NCBI GenBank assembly: GCA_026214975.1
Contig: JAOBSW010000362.1
Coordinates: 62,001 to 126,000, forward strand
DNA length: 64,000 nucleotides
Reading direction: 5' to 3'
DNA from: Gentiana macrophylla
Lineage: Eukaryota; Streptophyta; Magnoliopsida; Gentianales; Gentianaceae
The notes beneath the pieces are model-generated. The model worked only from the letters and a program-made list of their open reading frames with translations, made no database searches and was not told where the DNA came from. Numbering within the stretch: the stretch's first letter is position 1; each line of letters opens with the position of its first letter. Position numbers and translations under genes: made by a program. Below are positions 24,204-34,479 of the stretch, piece by piece.

Positions 24204-25901
24204 TGTTGGACATATCTTAGTTTTAATGATGAGTTCCAGACTAGCTGTTATAGAGCAAAGGCAAAAGATGTCTTGATTTAATGTATAGGTTTGTTAGAGT
24301 TTGATCTTTGTATATGTTTGATCAAAAAATCACTGTAAAGAGGTCAGCTGACTTGATCAGCAGACCTATCTAGGTCAGTAAAGTGTCTAGGTCAATAGTA
24401 TATATGACCTGCTGATAGTTGAAGGCTAAGGGATCAAACTCAGCTGAGAAGGCTAAGGGATCAAACTTAGTATTTAAATTCAAGGATATGGGATCAGAAT
24501 TTAAGGATGTCTCTGATGACCTAAACTTATCACATATACCTTGTGTAGAAGGTCTAAGTTCCATAAAAGTAAAAATGATGATTGGAACTTGGTTATGTTT
24601 TAAAAGTGTGTACTCTAACTTCATAATAAAAAGTTAGATGAGAAGCAGTCAGCTGAAGTGTTTATAAAACACACCAGACTAAAAGTCAGGTGACATTTGT
24701 GGACATCAGCAGACTTATACAACAGGTGTCTTCTTAATGTAAAAGTCGAATTAATCCAAGTTTTTCTAAAAGATTAAATGGATAAGGATGAATTAAAAGC
24801 ATTGGATTAATTAGTCAATCAATGGCCAAGATGAAAGGAATGTTGTAAGGATTTCAGAGCCATATCAAATGGAATTAAATCAATGGTTGACAGACTGGAC
24901 TGTCAGAAGGACACTGATTGTGTCAGAATTCTACAGCAGAGGGAATTTTCAGGAATATTCAGACAATCCTATAACAGTTGTATTTTAAATTCAAATACAA
25001 ATCACAGGATCTACACTTATAAATAGAGGACTCCTTATTCAAATTGCAAGAACAAGAATACATACGAAGCAACTAAGTTTTTGAGCAAGAAATTGATCAA
25101 AGTGCAATCTTACCCTGCTGATACCAACTAAGCTTTAATTGACTGATCAAGAATTTCTTCAAGTGTTTCTACAATCAAGTTATATCCTGTATACACACAT
25201 GAAGATTACAAGCTGCTGATTTTTTCATCCTGATCAAAGCTTGCTATAAGCTAAATCACTTACTTGATTCAACCCCTTCTTTTTCAAGAAGCTGCTGAAG
25301 ACAGAGAAGCATGTTTGAAGTGTCAATGGCTGTTGTGTTTTGTGGTGAAGATGGAGAAGAGGCAATCCTACCCTTCAAGGATCGGTGGAATACTTAGGAG
25401 CAGCAATTCTACCTGTTTCTAGTGTTTAGTTTGTGAACCCATAGTCATTGGTCTAGGACAAACAGTTTAGGGATTTTTGTAACAGCTACCTCAAGAATAT
25501 CAAGTGAGTTTCCTCCAACATCACAGGAGAAGAGTGGATTGACAGGATTACACCACCTGGAACCACTATAAAACTTGCCTACTTTACTTTACTGCATTTA
25601 CTTTCTGCAATTTACTTTATCTGCATGCTTATCACATTAACCTGCTGAACTAGCTACTGAATCACACACTCTTACACTACTGAGTATCTAAAACATAGTA
25701 TCATATTTAAAACAACATGTAACTAGGCTTAATCTAATATATTCCGCTGCAAAAAATTCAATAGCTTTAATAGTCAGCAGACTGCTGAATAGTCAGTAGA
25801 CTATTGACCCTGCTGAGTTTGTCAACTCCAAAAGGTTTTAAGTGTTATGTTTATTTAACACCCCTTCTAAACTTAACCAAAGCCTTTTCAAGGGACCAAC
25901 A
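24204..25901 (+). repeat. 3' LTR of plus Sirevirus (1698 bp)
   Basis: TGTTGG...CCAACA termini. A TATA box TTATAAATAGAGGA lies at about 25017-25031. The last about 60 bp (AAGCCTTTTCAAGGGACCAACA end) resemble the ends of the LTRs at 7040-8772 and 42266-45331, so all three belong to related Sirevirus families. Confidence 0.9.
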
Positions 25902-27342
25902 AGGATAACTGGTCCAGGCAGTTCCTTTCCACTGCTAGTCATCATTGCATTGACGTCCTTCGGATTCTTCCCAGTGTTACTTGGCAATCCTCTTGGAGGA
26001 CAGGCTGACACTTGTGCGGCGATCTGCCCAACGTGGTGCTACAGATTGTGCACTAAGGCTTCCTGATTGGTCAGTATTGCATCATTCTTCTGACAATATG
26101 TGGTGAAGTTTTCATTCAGCTCGGTCATTGATTTTGTGAGTTGATTAACCGTGTCGGTCACAGTTGAGATCATTCTATCCATGGCTGCTTCCCAACCACC
26201 TGACTTGTTCAATTGAGGCATGAATCCACCAGTTTTCCTTGGTCTCTCTCCACCATTAGGGTCACTTAGTCGAAAACTATGGTGGTCATGAGAACCCGGG
26301 CGATATCCGCCCCCATAGAGATTTTCTTGCCTCCCTAGATAGTTCACATCTCCGGTGTTGGTTACTAGAACTTCTTGAACTTTCTCAACCTTGGCAATGC
26401 GATCTTGCAAGCCATCTATTTTCTCATTCATTGTGATTAACTGGTATAAGATCGTTTGAGACGTATCTTCTCCAAATACGCCTTCAGCTACCTTGACATG
26501 CTCAATTTTATGCGTTCCCTATTGGCTTGTATGTGCTATTTGTTCCAACTTTTCTTCAGCTTCTTCAGGTGATAGCAACGCAAAACATCCATTGCTTGAT
26601 GCGTCAACTCTCATTTGTTGACTTGGCCATAATCCCTGATAGAAACTATGCATTCGTATGGGCAATGTGATATCATGGTGAGGGCATCTCCGTTGTGCTT
26701 CCTTAAACCTTTACCATGCTTCCTCGAAAGTCTCGGCTGGTTTCTACTTGAAATTCATGATGTCTTGTCTCATCTGTAGTGACTTTCTAGGCGGGCAGTA
26801 CTTATTCATAAACTTCTGCAGCAGATCGGTCCAAGTTTGGATCGACCCTAGTGCTAGAAACAATAACCATATCTTTGCATTGTCCTTCAGAGTGAATGGA
26901 AACAATTGTAGCTTGATGTTATCTTTAGGTACTCCTGGTGGTTTGACCGTGCTAACTATCTCGAAAAGGTTAGTGACGTGTACACTTGGATCTTCGGTTG
27001 TACTCTATGGAAAGTAGTTTAACAGGTCACCATTTGTATCACATTTGGCTTTGGGTGAAAGATCTCAGCCACATTCTCTGGCTGAACAATTGTTGGCACG
27101 AATTGCTCAATCGACGGCATTGCAGAACTTTGCAGAGTTGTCATATCTCCTTGTACCACAACTCCTTCTCCGTTTCTTCCATTGACACCATTTTGTCCAT
27201 TTTGTGCCATTGTGTTGTTTGCATCCTCCAAAGGTGGAATTTCCTCCTCTTTCTCGCTGTGATCTCCTTCGTGTGAACTTATGTCATCCGTCAGCCTAAC
27301 AAACTTCTCTTGAGCTTCCTTTCTATTTTGTCTAACGAACAT
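25902..27342 (-). pseudogene. Athila-like Gag, truncated
   Basis: The ORF starts at 27342 (MFVRQNRKEAQEKFVRLTDD) and runs as an acidic Asn/Gly-rich N-terminus to about 27019. The capsid core continues in shifted frames at 27010-26600, including KLQLFPFTLKDNAKIWL, TWTDLLQKFMNKYCP and CPHHDITLPIRMHSFYQGLW on the minus strand. A C-terminal piece at 26431-26039 has MNEKIDGLQDRIAKVEKVQ, a likely short coiled coil. In-frame stops occur at about 27010, 26745 and 26520. Confidence 0.8.
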
Positions 27343-27683
27343 TTTGATCGTAGGTATGAATATCTTGAGTTTGGCTGTTGCACTTCGTGTAGCATACTAC
27401 AAGACAGAAAAAGAATAAAAAAGTTAGTGACTTGCCTTGGAGGCTGGTACACTCACCTGGTAGACACAAAATACAATCTCTGACTACAGACTCGACGCTG
27501 AACTGACAGAACCGATTCTGCCGAATCTGGGAGCCTCGGTTAACCGTGGGTAACCCTCGATTAACCGGGTGTGATTTTTTTCCAGATTCAAACAAAACTG
27601 ACTATGTACTACTCCAATATTAACAGACTATAAAATAGACTCAATAAAATAGAATCGAATATATAAAGACACTTCACACGAGT

Positions 27684-27700
27684 CCCCGGAAACGGCGCCA
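27684..27700 (-). promoter_or_regulatory. Primer binding site, tRNA-Asp type
   Basis: The minus strand reads TGGCGCCGTTTCCGGGG, one base different from the site of the element at 12100-22829. Confidence 0.82.
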
Positions 27701-27708
27701 CAAAATCT

Positions 27709-29064
27709 TGGTTGCGTGCAAAGCACTTACTAGAAATAGGACTAGGTCTATAGTAGTAGTGTAATGAGGAGTCAAGGTCGATCCTTCAGAGACTCGTAAG
27801 AATGCAGATCATCGAGATTGGTATTGTCACGACAATGGTCAACGACCAACTAAAATATAGACAAAAGTAAGGTTGGTAACAAAAAGCAAACTAGATTATG
27901 CAAGTTCAAATGGAGAAAACAAAAGTTTCTAATGTATTAGTCTAACTATGAGTGATTAGTTATTCCCCCCATACATGCAATAGTCATCCCCATTGGTAAA
28001 TTTTAATTCATTGTCAGCTATGGGTGTTACTCCTAATCCTATCTACTTCCATTGTAAGGACATCAAACAATCTATACGCAACTAACATCCTTTGTTGGTT
28101 GTATTATCTCATACGCATTAAGTTTTAGAGATGCCGGCACGAGACCGAAAACCTCCCTAGGCAGCTATCGACAATGACTAGCACATTCCTAAGGATCTAT
28201 CAAGACTATGTCCTAATTGACACTTCACCTTGCAAGTCCTTCATGCTAATTTACGATGACATGAAATAGTTGATTAGTCTAATAACATGTAAATTAAACA
28301 TGTCGATCAACGAAATGGCACCGATTATGATGAGCTAGTAATTTACTAGGTATTCAAATCTAGCAATATAGACCGTCGTAGATCTAAAGAACGCAATCAA
28401 TAATTCATGATTTCTTCATCAACGAATCAGATCTATACATACATGAGGTAAACTAAACTTACTACTACACAATTAAACTAACTAAACAGTTAGCACATAC
28501 TAATCGAATAGAACAACGACAGATCTACATCATGGAAAAGACAGAAAATCATACCGACAAAAAATCATACCCTCAAAGATGAGTGTAGATCTCCCTCGAA
28601 TCTCTTCCTAGATGGCTACTTCATCTCTCCAACTAGAACTCGTAATAGAACTCGTAAAATAAAATAAAGAACAAAGAACTTTTATTGCATAATACTTGTA
28701 AGTTTATGGTACTGTACATTGCATTCATGGCGATTACTCTTATTTATAGCTAAATAATCCGACTTAGAAACACCTAGAACTACCTCGCCCAAGAAAACTC
28801 ATTTTTAAGATTCTAGAGCATCGGTAAACCAGTGGTACCTCCCGGTAAACCGGGCATATTTTCATACTTTTTCTTTGTACCGACTTAGCCTGGAAGGTTC
28901 TGGAATACCCTAGGCCCAATCCTTTCATTTAGTCCACTCCAGAATTATCTATTATACTCAGCCCAATATTTCGTTTCCTGAAAATAATCAAATAACGCAC
29001 GAAATAATATCAAATAATGGAAAATAAACGTTCAATTCAAAATACTCGACGCACGAACCCAACA
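27709..29064 (-). repeat. 5' LTR of Athila-like fragment
   Basis: It starts TGGTTGCGTGC beside the primer site and ends GAACCCAACA. The minus strand carries a TATA candidate CTATAAATAAG at about 28739-28750. No partner LTR is in the window, so the outer end (29064) rests on the TG/CA rule only. Confidence 0.6.
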
Positions 29065-29149
29065 GATGATATTCAACTCAAAATGTTTCATATTTATAGG
29101 TCGAAACAACTACATTTAGCTCATAATGGATAGAATGTTGATGTCATAG

Positions 29150-29991
29150 AATATACTTGTTTAAGGCATATTTGTTTCTCAAAAGAAGTATGTATCTGAA
29201 ATTATCCATTGATTTGGAATCAAGGACATCACCAAAGACTTGACTTGTGAAGTCGGGTCCGAAACTCCACGGAAAGGAACATAGGAAAGGTGAATTCCAC
29301 CCAATACAAACAGATGATAGGGTGCCTTCTCTATTTGACAGCAACAAGACCAGACATCATATATGCTTTAAGTGTGTCAAGCAGACACGTGGAGTCACCC
29401 TCAGTGAATCACTTAAACTATCTAAAGAGGGTGCTGATATACCTAAATAGAACCATCAATCATGGCATCAAGTATGGTTCAACAGGGAAGGCTCGGCTGA
29501 ATGGATTTTCAGACAGCAATATGCAGGAGATGATGATGATAGGAATAGCACTTCTGGTTTTTTGTTTATGATTGGAACAAGTGTTATCAGCCGGTCCTCA
29601 AAGAAGCAACCAATTGTCACCCTATCCATAACAAAAGCATAGTTTGTAGCAAAGAAAGACACACCGCTTATGTCGCCTAACTGTTAAGAAGAATGTTCAA
29701 ATTTAGGGTAAATCAAAGAGCTAGAACATCATATACTATGATAACAGTTCTACCATTAAGTTATCCAGGAATGTAGTCTTACACAACACAAGGAAGCACA
29801 TAGATGTGATCTACCACTTTCTAAGGGGTCAATGTGAAGAATGGATCATTGAGTTGAAGCATTGCAGAAGTGAAGATCAATTGGAAAATATACTGAATAA
29901 AGGACTTAAGAGGGATCAATTTTTTATGCTCAGAGACAAGCAGGGCATGTGTAAAGTAATCGAAACTCTTAGCTCAGATTAAGGGAAGGAA
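29150..29991 (+). pseudogene. 3' end of copia pol (RT tail and RNase H)
   Basis: Reading on the plus strand gives KKYVSEIIH at about 29185, then YKQMIGCLLYLTATRPDIIYA (copia RT/RNase H junction, 29305-29370), HLNYLKRVLIYLNRT, GFSDSN, SRSSKKQPIVTLS and NTRKHIDVIYHFLR at about 29785-29825, and SEDQLENILNKGL near 29880. The stop is TAA at 29979-29981. Frameshifts and several stops show decay. The 5' part of this element is missing; its left border with the Athila-like LTR is somewhere in 29065-29150. Confidence 0.82.
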
Positions 29992-30250
29992 TGTTGGAAG
30001 TATTATGTTACCTATTATACTAATTAAGTTTTATATTACCTAAGTCTATGTCAGCCATGTTATTTCCTATTTTCACATGTTTTCCCGTTACTAGAGTAGT
30101 TATTGATGGTTATAGCCATGATCCTATTGTTCCTCTTTTATAGGAAGTGGCTTAGTGTTTAGTTTTCTACTACTTTTATTTATATGCCATTTTATCAATG
30201 AAAGCATCAATTTTTCCCAGAAACTATCTCTTACAAAAAGTTATCAACCA
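29992..30250 (+). repeat. 3' LTR of copia fragment (right end uncertain)
   Basis: A purine tract AAGGGAAGGAA ends in TGTTGGAAGTATTATG at 29992, the expected LTR start just after the pol stop. The text TCCTCTTTTATAGGAAGTGG resembles the promoter end of short copia LTRs. No partner copy exists, so the right end near 30250 is a guess. Confidence 0.5.
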
Positions 30251-30861
30251 TCCCCATTGGCAAAGATTTTATTTCAACCACATAGACGTCTCTTTGGCTC
30301 ACATGATGCCTACATGTGAATATGTACAAGCACGAAAACATAGAATTTTGGAGATTCCAAGTATTTCATGGACATTACACTCAGCGACCCCCATAGAATT
30401 TAGGAGATTCCAATGCCTATCGTGAGTTCATTCAAAGTATATGGTATTGGCGAAATCAAGTATTGCATGGTTACAAATGACTTCACATATGGTTTTTATT
30501 TCTGAGGCAATCCATAAATCCCATGAACTTAAAGTAGCTTGGATGTAACTTTAAGTCTTTTGATTGTAAATTTACAAACTCTATTGAGATGTATATTTTG
30601 TTCAAATAATTTTGTTTAATAAAATATCCGGTTTTTGACCAAAAAATAGATAAGCCAAAGAAGAAAAAACACAAGCTATTAGCTCATCCAAATACAAAAC
30701 ACACATGTCAAGAGATTAAAAAACTCCTAACTAAGGCAAATCCTAAACGAACTAGACAACTAGCACAAGCTATCTAGGGTCACTCCTCCCACTTCGTCCA
30801 ATCTAAAGAGAATTTGTCACACCGACAATCAATCTAAGGAAATCTAAGCAATTGGATTTCT
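30251..30861. other. Unassigned stretch, probably LINE 3' UTR in part
   Basis: No gene is seen. An imperfect short repeat occurs (GAATTTxGGAGATTCCAA at about 30343 and 30398). A tract that is A-rich on the minus strand near 30585-30670 could be the tail of the adjacent LINE. Confidence 0.4.
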
Positions 30862-31600
30862 TCAAAAATATCTCTCTCGAGCTAGACGTTGCGTTGAAGA
30901 TAGAGTTATTTCTTCAGCTTCCATATACTCCAACACCCAATTTTTCAAAGTTGCATCCCAAACCTGGAGAAATAGGTGAGATTTACATGCAACAGAATGA
31001 AGAGATAGAAAGACTATCAAACTGTTAGGGGAGCGAGTTGTATACCCCCCAAGCAAAGAATTTATCCCAAATCTTCTTAGCGAAAGGGCAAAGCATAAAC
31101 AAGTAATTTTCATCCTCCGTATCCATGTTATTATAAGTACACGAGAGGCAAGGATGCCCAATACCTTTTTTCAATAGGTTAAGTATGGTAGGTAGCCTAC
31201 ACCTAGCCATCTTTCAGTAGTGAATATTCACATTAGACTGAACCATGTTATTCCAATGGAATGAGTGTGATGCATTGGATGCAGAGACACTAATGGTACC
31301 AAGAAAGATCTTCTTTACTCTAGCTATAGATAAAGAGTTGCAACTCTTTAAGCTCCAAAAAGGTATCATGATGATGAGTATTAGGTGCAAGATCTGGGAG
31401 AAAAGCGATCAAGTCAACCAGCTCACTGAGTTCTCTACCCCGAATTCGGCGCCTCCAATCCCACACCCACTCCCATCCTTCCACATTCAACTTTCTGCGT
31501 TGCAATCTTTGACAAAGGCAAGATTAAAAAGTCTTGGAAACCTATACATGAGGGTCTCAAGTTGGTTCCAATGACTAACGATTGTTTTAGAGAATTATTT
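30862..31600 (-). pseudogene. LINE (L1-type) ORF2 C-terminal fragment
   Basis: From 31590 down on the minus strand the text reads FPRLFNLAFVKDCN, then EGWEWVWDWRRRI (31505 frame), matching the W-x-W-x-W-x-R block that follows the RT domain in plant LINEs. Further on is the reverse-transcriptase zinc-binding domain: RCRLPTILNLLKKGI, PCLSC, DENYLFMLCPFAKKIWDKF. It ends near 30862 with VWDATLKNWVLEY. Only the 3' part is present, the usual outcome of 5'-truncated LINE insertion, and frames are shifted. Its 5' edge is at or just left of the CACTA end at 31605. Confidence 0.8.
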
Positions 31601-31601
31601 C

Positions 31602-31604
31602 AAA
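31602..31604. repeat. CACTA target duplication AAA, left
   Basis: Pairs with 40789-40791. A 3-bp duplication is short, so it supports the CACTA call only together with the termini. Confidence 0.75.
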
Positions 31605-31950
31605 CACTACAAGAAAAAGAGCCTATTGTCTCAAATTTTTAGCCGCGCTACCTAAAACTATTGCTATAGACATTTATTTTGTGGCACTTTCACAATGTTT
31701 GCCACAAAATGCAACTATCTCAAATTTTTATTTTTTATTTTCCGTTCCAGGCATGAAGTGTTTAGCGTATAGCGTCAAAAATGGCACGGACCGTGGCATA
31801 AAGTGTTTTTTCTTTGTTAAGTTTTTTATATTTTACTTGCACCAAATGAAATTATACAAGGAACAGTTTGTCTGTAAAAAAAAAAATACCATATAAAACA
31901 AACATAAAATAAAATAAAACCCCTTTTCTTCCTCACTGGAAAATGTAAAA
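31605..31950. repeat. CACTA left terminal and subterminal region
   Basis: Terminal CACTACAAG followed by motifs TTTGTGGCACTTTCAC and TTTGCCACAAAATG, which resemble inverted versions of words near the right end (TGTGGCAAGAAATTTTGCCACA, 40649-40671). Such subterminal motifs bind the transposase in known CACTA elements. Confidence 0.65.
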
Positions 31951-31979
31951 TGGAAACACTACCTCCGTTTTCTTCCTCC

Positions 31980-34445
31980 GAGGATTTAGATATACCGAAG
32001 ACGGCTTTTAATACGAGGTATGGACATTATGAGTTCTTGGTTATGTCTTTTGGACTCACTAATGCTCCATCTGCATTTATGGATTTGTTGCAGCGAGTTT
32101 TCATGCCATACTTGGATAAGTTTGTGATAGTGTTCATAGACGACATCCTAGTATATTCTAAGGACGAGAATGAAGATGAGGAACACTTAAGGATAGTGTT
32201 GGATACTTTGAAGAAGAACCATTTATATGCTAAGTTCTCTAAGTGTGACTTTTGGTTGAAGCAAGTCAGTTTCTTGGGACATGTCATTTCGGGAGATGGC
32301 ATTCAAGTTGATCCAGCAAAGATTGAGGCAGTTGAGAATTGGCCCAAACCTACTACAGTTTCAGAAGTAAGGAGCTTTCTTGGTTTGGCTGGCTACTACA
32401 AGAAATTTGTGTAGGACTTCTCGAAGATAGCTACTCCACTCACTAAGCTTACACAGAAGAATGTGAAGTTTGAATGGACTAGAGAGTGTGAAATGGCTTT
32501 TCAGACGTTGAAAAAGAAGTTGACTACAGCCCCAATTCTGGCAGTTCCAGAGATTTTTGATAACCACGATGTCTACACAGATGCTTCGGGACAGGGTTTA
32601 GGTTGTGTGTTGATGCAAGGAGGAAAAGTGATTGCTTATGCATCTAGGCAGTTGAAGGTGCATGAGAAGAACTACCCGACACACGACTTGGAGTTAGCAG
32701 CAGTAGTGTTTGCATTAAAGACTTGGAGGCACTACTTGTATGGAGTTAAAGCAAGGATCTTCACCGACCACAAAAGTTTAAAGAATTTCTTCACTCAAGA
32801 GAATCTGAATATGAGACAGAGGAGATGGTTAGAGTTCGTAAAGGATTATGATTTGGATATTCAGTACCATCCAGGCAAGGCCAATATAGTGGCAGATGCT
32901 TTAAGCAGGAAACCAGTATTTGCGGTTTCAAGCGTCGAAGATGTGGCAGAAAGGTTAGATGGGCTAGTAATCAGCATGTTTGATCAGATTGAGGACCGAT
33001 AGTTTGTGGCGCCGTTGTTGGCAAGATCCGAGTTGATGGATGATATTCGGGAGAAGCAAGATGAAGACCCAACTTTGGTTGATTTGAAGCGAGTTGCTAG
33101 AGAAAAGCCTACAGTGGGTTATGCGTTAGACAAGAATGGGAACCTTTGGTACCAAGATCGTTTGTGTGTGCCTAATGTTGGCAACCTAAGGCAGAGAATT
33201 ATGGAAGAAGCATATAGGATTGCCTTTGCAGTTCATCCAGGTGCTACTAAGATGTACAGAGACTTGAAGGAGATGTTTTGGTGGCCTTCGATGAAGGTAG
33301 AGATAGCCAAGTTCGTAGCAGAGTGTGACATTTGTCAGAAGGTGAAGACGGAGCATAGAAGACCAGGAGGAATGCTTAAGCCCTTGGATATCCCTGAGTG
33401 GAAATGGGATAAGATTACGATGGACTTCATCACCGGGTTACCTAAGACGAGAGGCGGTCATGATGCGATTTGGGTAATTATGGATAAGGTTGATATGCCT
33501 TTGAAGAAGATGACGACACTATACTTGGATAATATAGTGAAGTTACACGGAGTTCCTATCTCTATAGTCTCGGATCAAGATAGTCGATTCGTCAGTCGGT
33601 TTTGGAAGAATATACAAGAAGCTTTTGGAACCAAGTTAGATTTGAGTACGGCGTTTCATCCTCAGACAGATGGGCAATCTGAGAGGACCATCCAAACACT
33701 CGAGGACATGCTAAGAGCTTGTGTTTTGGAAGTAGGTGGATCATGGGATGATTACCTACCGGTAGCAGAGTTTGCCTACAACAACAGTTATCATCCAAGC
33801 ATAGGCATGCCACCGTTTGAAGCATTGTATGGAAGAAGATGTAGAACGCCGCTGTTTTGGGATGAAGTTGGGGAAAGACAGATCACAGGGCCGGAAATGG
33901 TTGAACAGGCTAAGGAAAAGGTTCAGTTGGTTAAGAAGAATCTGAAAGCAGCTCAAGACAGGCAGAAAAGTTGGGTAGACGTTAGAAGAAGACCGCTTGA
34001 GTTTGAAGTAGGTGATAGAGTGTATCTCGAGCGAAGCCACGATGAAGGAAGGAGGAAACGCTTTGGACAAAAGGGAAAGCTAAGTCCAAGGTATGTTGGA
34101 CCGTTTGAGATTCTGGAAAGGATTGGACCGTTGGCTTACAAGCTTAAGTTACCGGAATCGATGTCAAGGGTCCATAGTGTGTTTCACGTTTCGATGTTGA
34201 AGAAGTGTCTGACGAGGAACGATGTTGAAACTACCATTGATCCGGAAATTCTACAAGACAATCTTGCCTATTATGAGAGACCGATCAAGATCTTGGACAG
34301 GAAAGAAAAGATGATTATGAGACGGATGATCCCATTGGTTTCGGTTCAGTGGAGTAATCATTCACCCGAGGAGGCAACTTGGGAAGTTGAAGATGATATG
34401 ATCACTGAATTCCCAAAGTTCGTGGATCTACCAGGTATGTTCTAG
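31980..34445 (+). pseudogene. Chromovirus Pol: RT (partial), RNase H, integrase, chromodomain-like end
   Basis: RT enters at [20 protein letters not shown] and keeps [13 protein letters not shown] (catalytic FIDD type, about 32125-32160). A TAG at 32412 and another at 32999-33001 interrupt otherwise open frames. RNase H shows [24 protein letters not shown] and FTDHKSL. Integrase has the HPGATKMYRDL and CDICQKVK zinc region and a core with MDFITGLP, VSDQDSRF and the FHPQTDGQSERTIQ block; the text around the GHDAIWVIMDKV segment appears shortened. The C-terminus (SVQWSNHSPEEATWEVEDDM) matches the degenerate chromodomain of Tekay/Del elements. Two stops and the 5' truncation make it non-functional, though decay is mild. 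Confidence 0.9.
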
Positions 34446-34465
34446 TTTCGAGGACGAAACTCCTA

Positions 34466-34479
34466 TAAGGGGGGAAGAA
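34466..34479 (+). promoter_or_regulatory. Polypurine tract of chromovirus
   Basis: AAGGGGGGAAGAA directly precedes the TGTAAT LTR start. Confidence 0.85.

Larger units (their letters stand above)
8773..25901 (+). mobile_element. Sirevirus, plus strand, 5' part displaced off the left edge
   Basis: Visible parts are the last codons of RNase H (8773-8877), a roughly 720-bp spacer, an envelope-like ORF (9601 to about 23989, split by an Athila-like element at 12100-22829), a polypurine tract and the 3' LTR (24204-25901). The minus Sirevirus at 1-8772 cuts it inside RNase H, so the missing gag-pol should lie left of the window. On the right it abuts, with no gap, the gag of an older Athila-like element. 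AGGAT (25902-25906) is the candidate 3' target duplication; its partner is out of view. Confidence 0.85.
25902..29064 (-). mobile_element. Athila-like gypsy fragment: 5' LTR, primer site and gag
   Basis: The minus strand carries, from 29064 down, a roughly 1.36-kb LTR, a tRNA-Asp-type primer site, a leader and Gag. Gag is cut at 25901 by the end of the plus Sirevirus LTR, so the rest of this element should lie beyond that Sirevirus, off the left of the window. It is therefore the oldest layer of the left nest. Its LTR sequence differs from the 12100 family. Confidence 0.75.

Noticed and set aside
31560..31604. PDR transporter reading frame continuing across the CACTA element to the left
   Set aside because: In one frame the joined sequence looks PDR-like (LTIVLEN then VKRVVILKDV), but the same bases also fit the LINE ORF2 on the other strand, and a stop is present; not decidable by eye.
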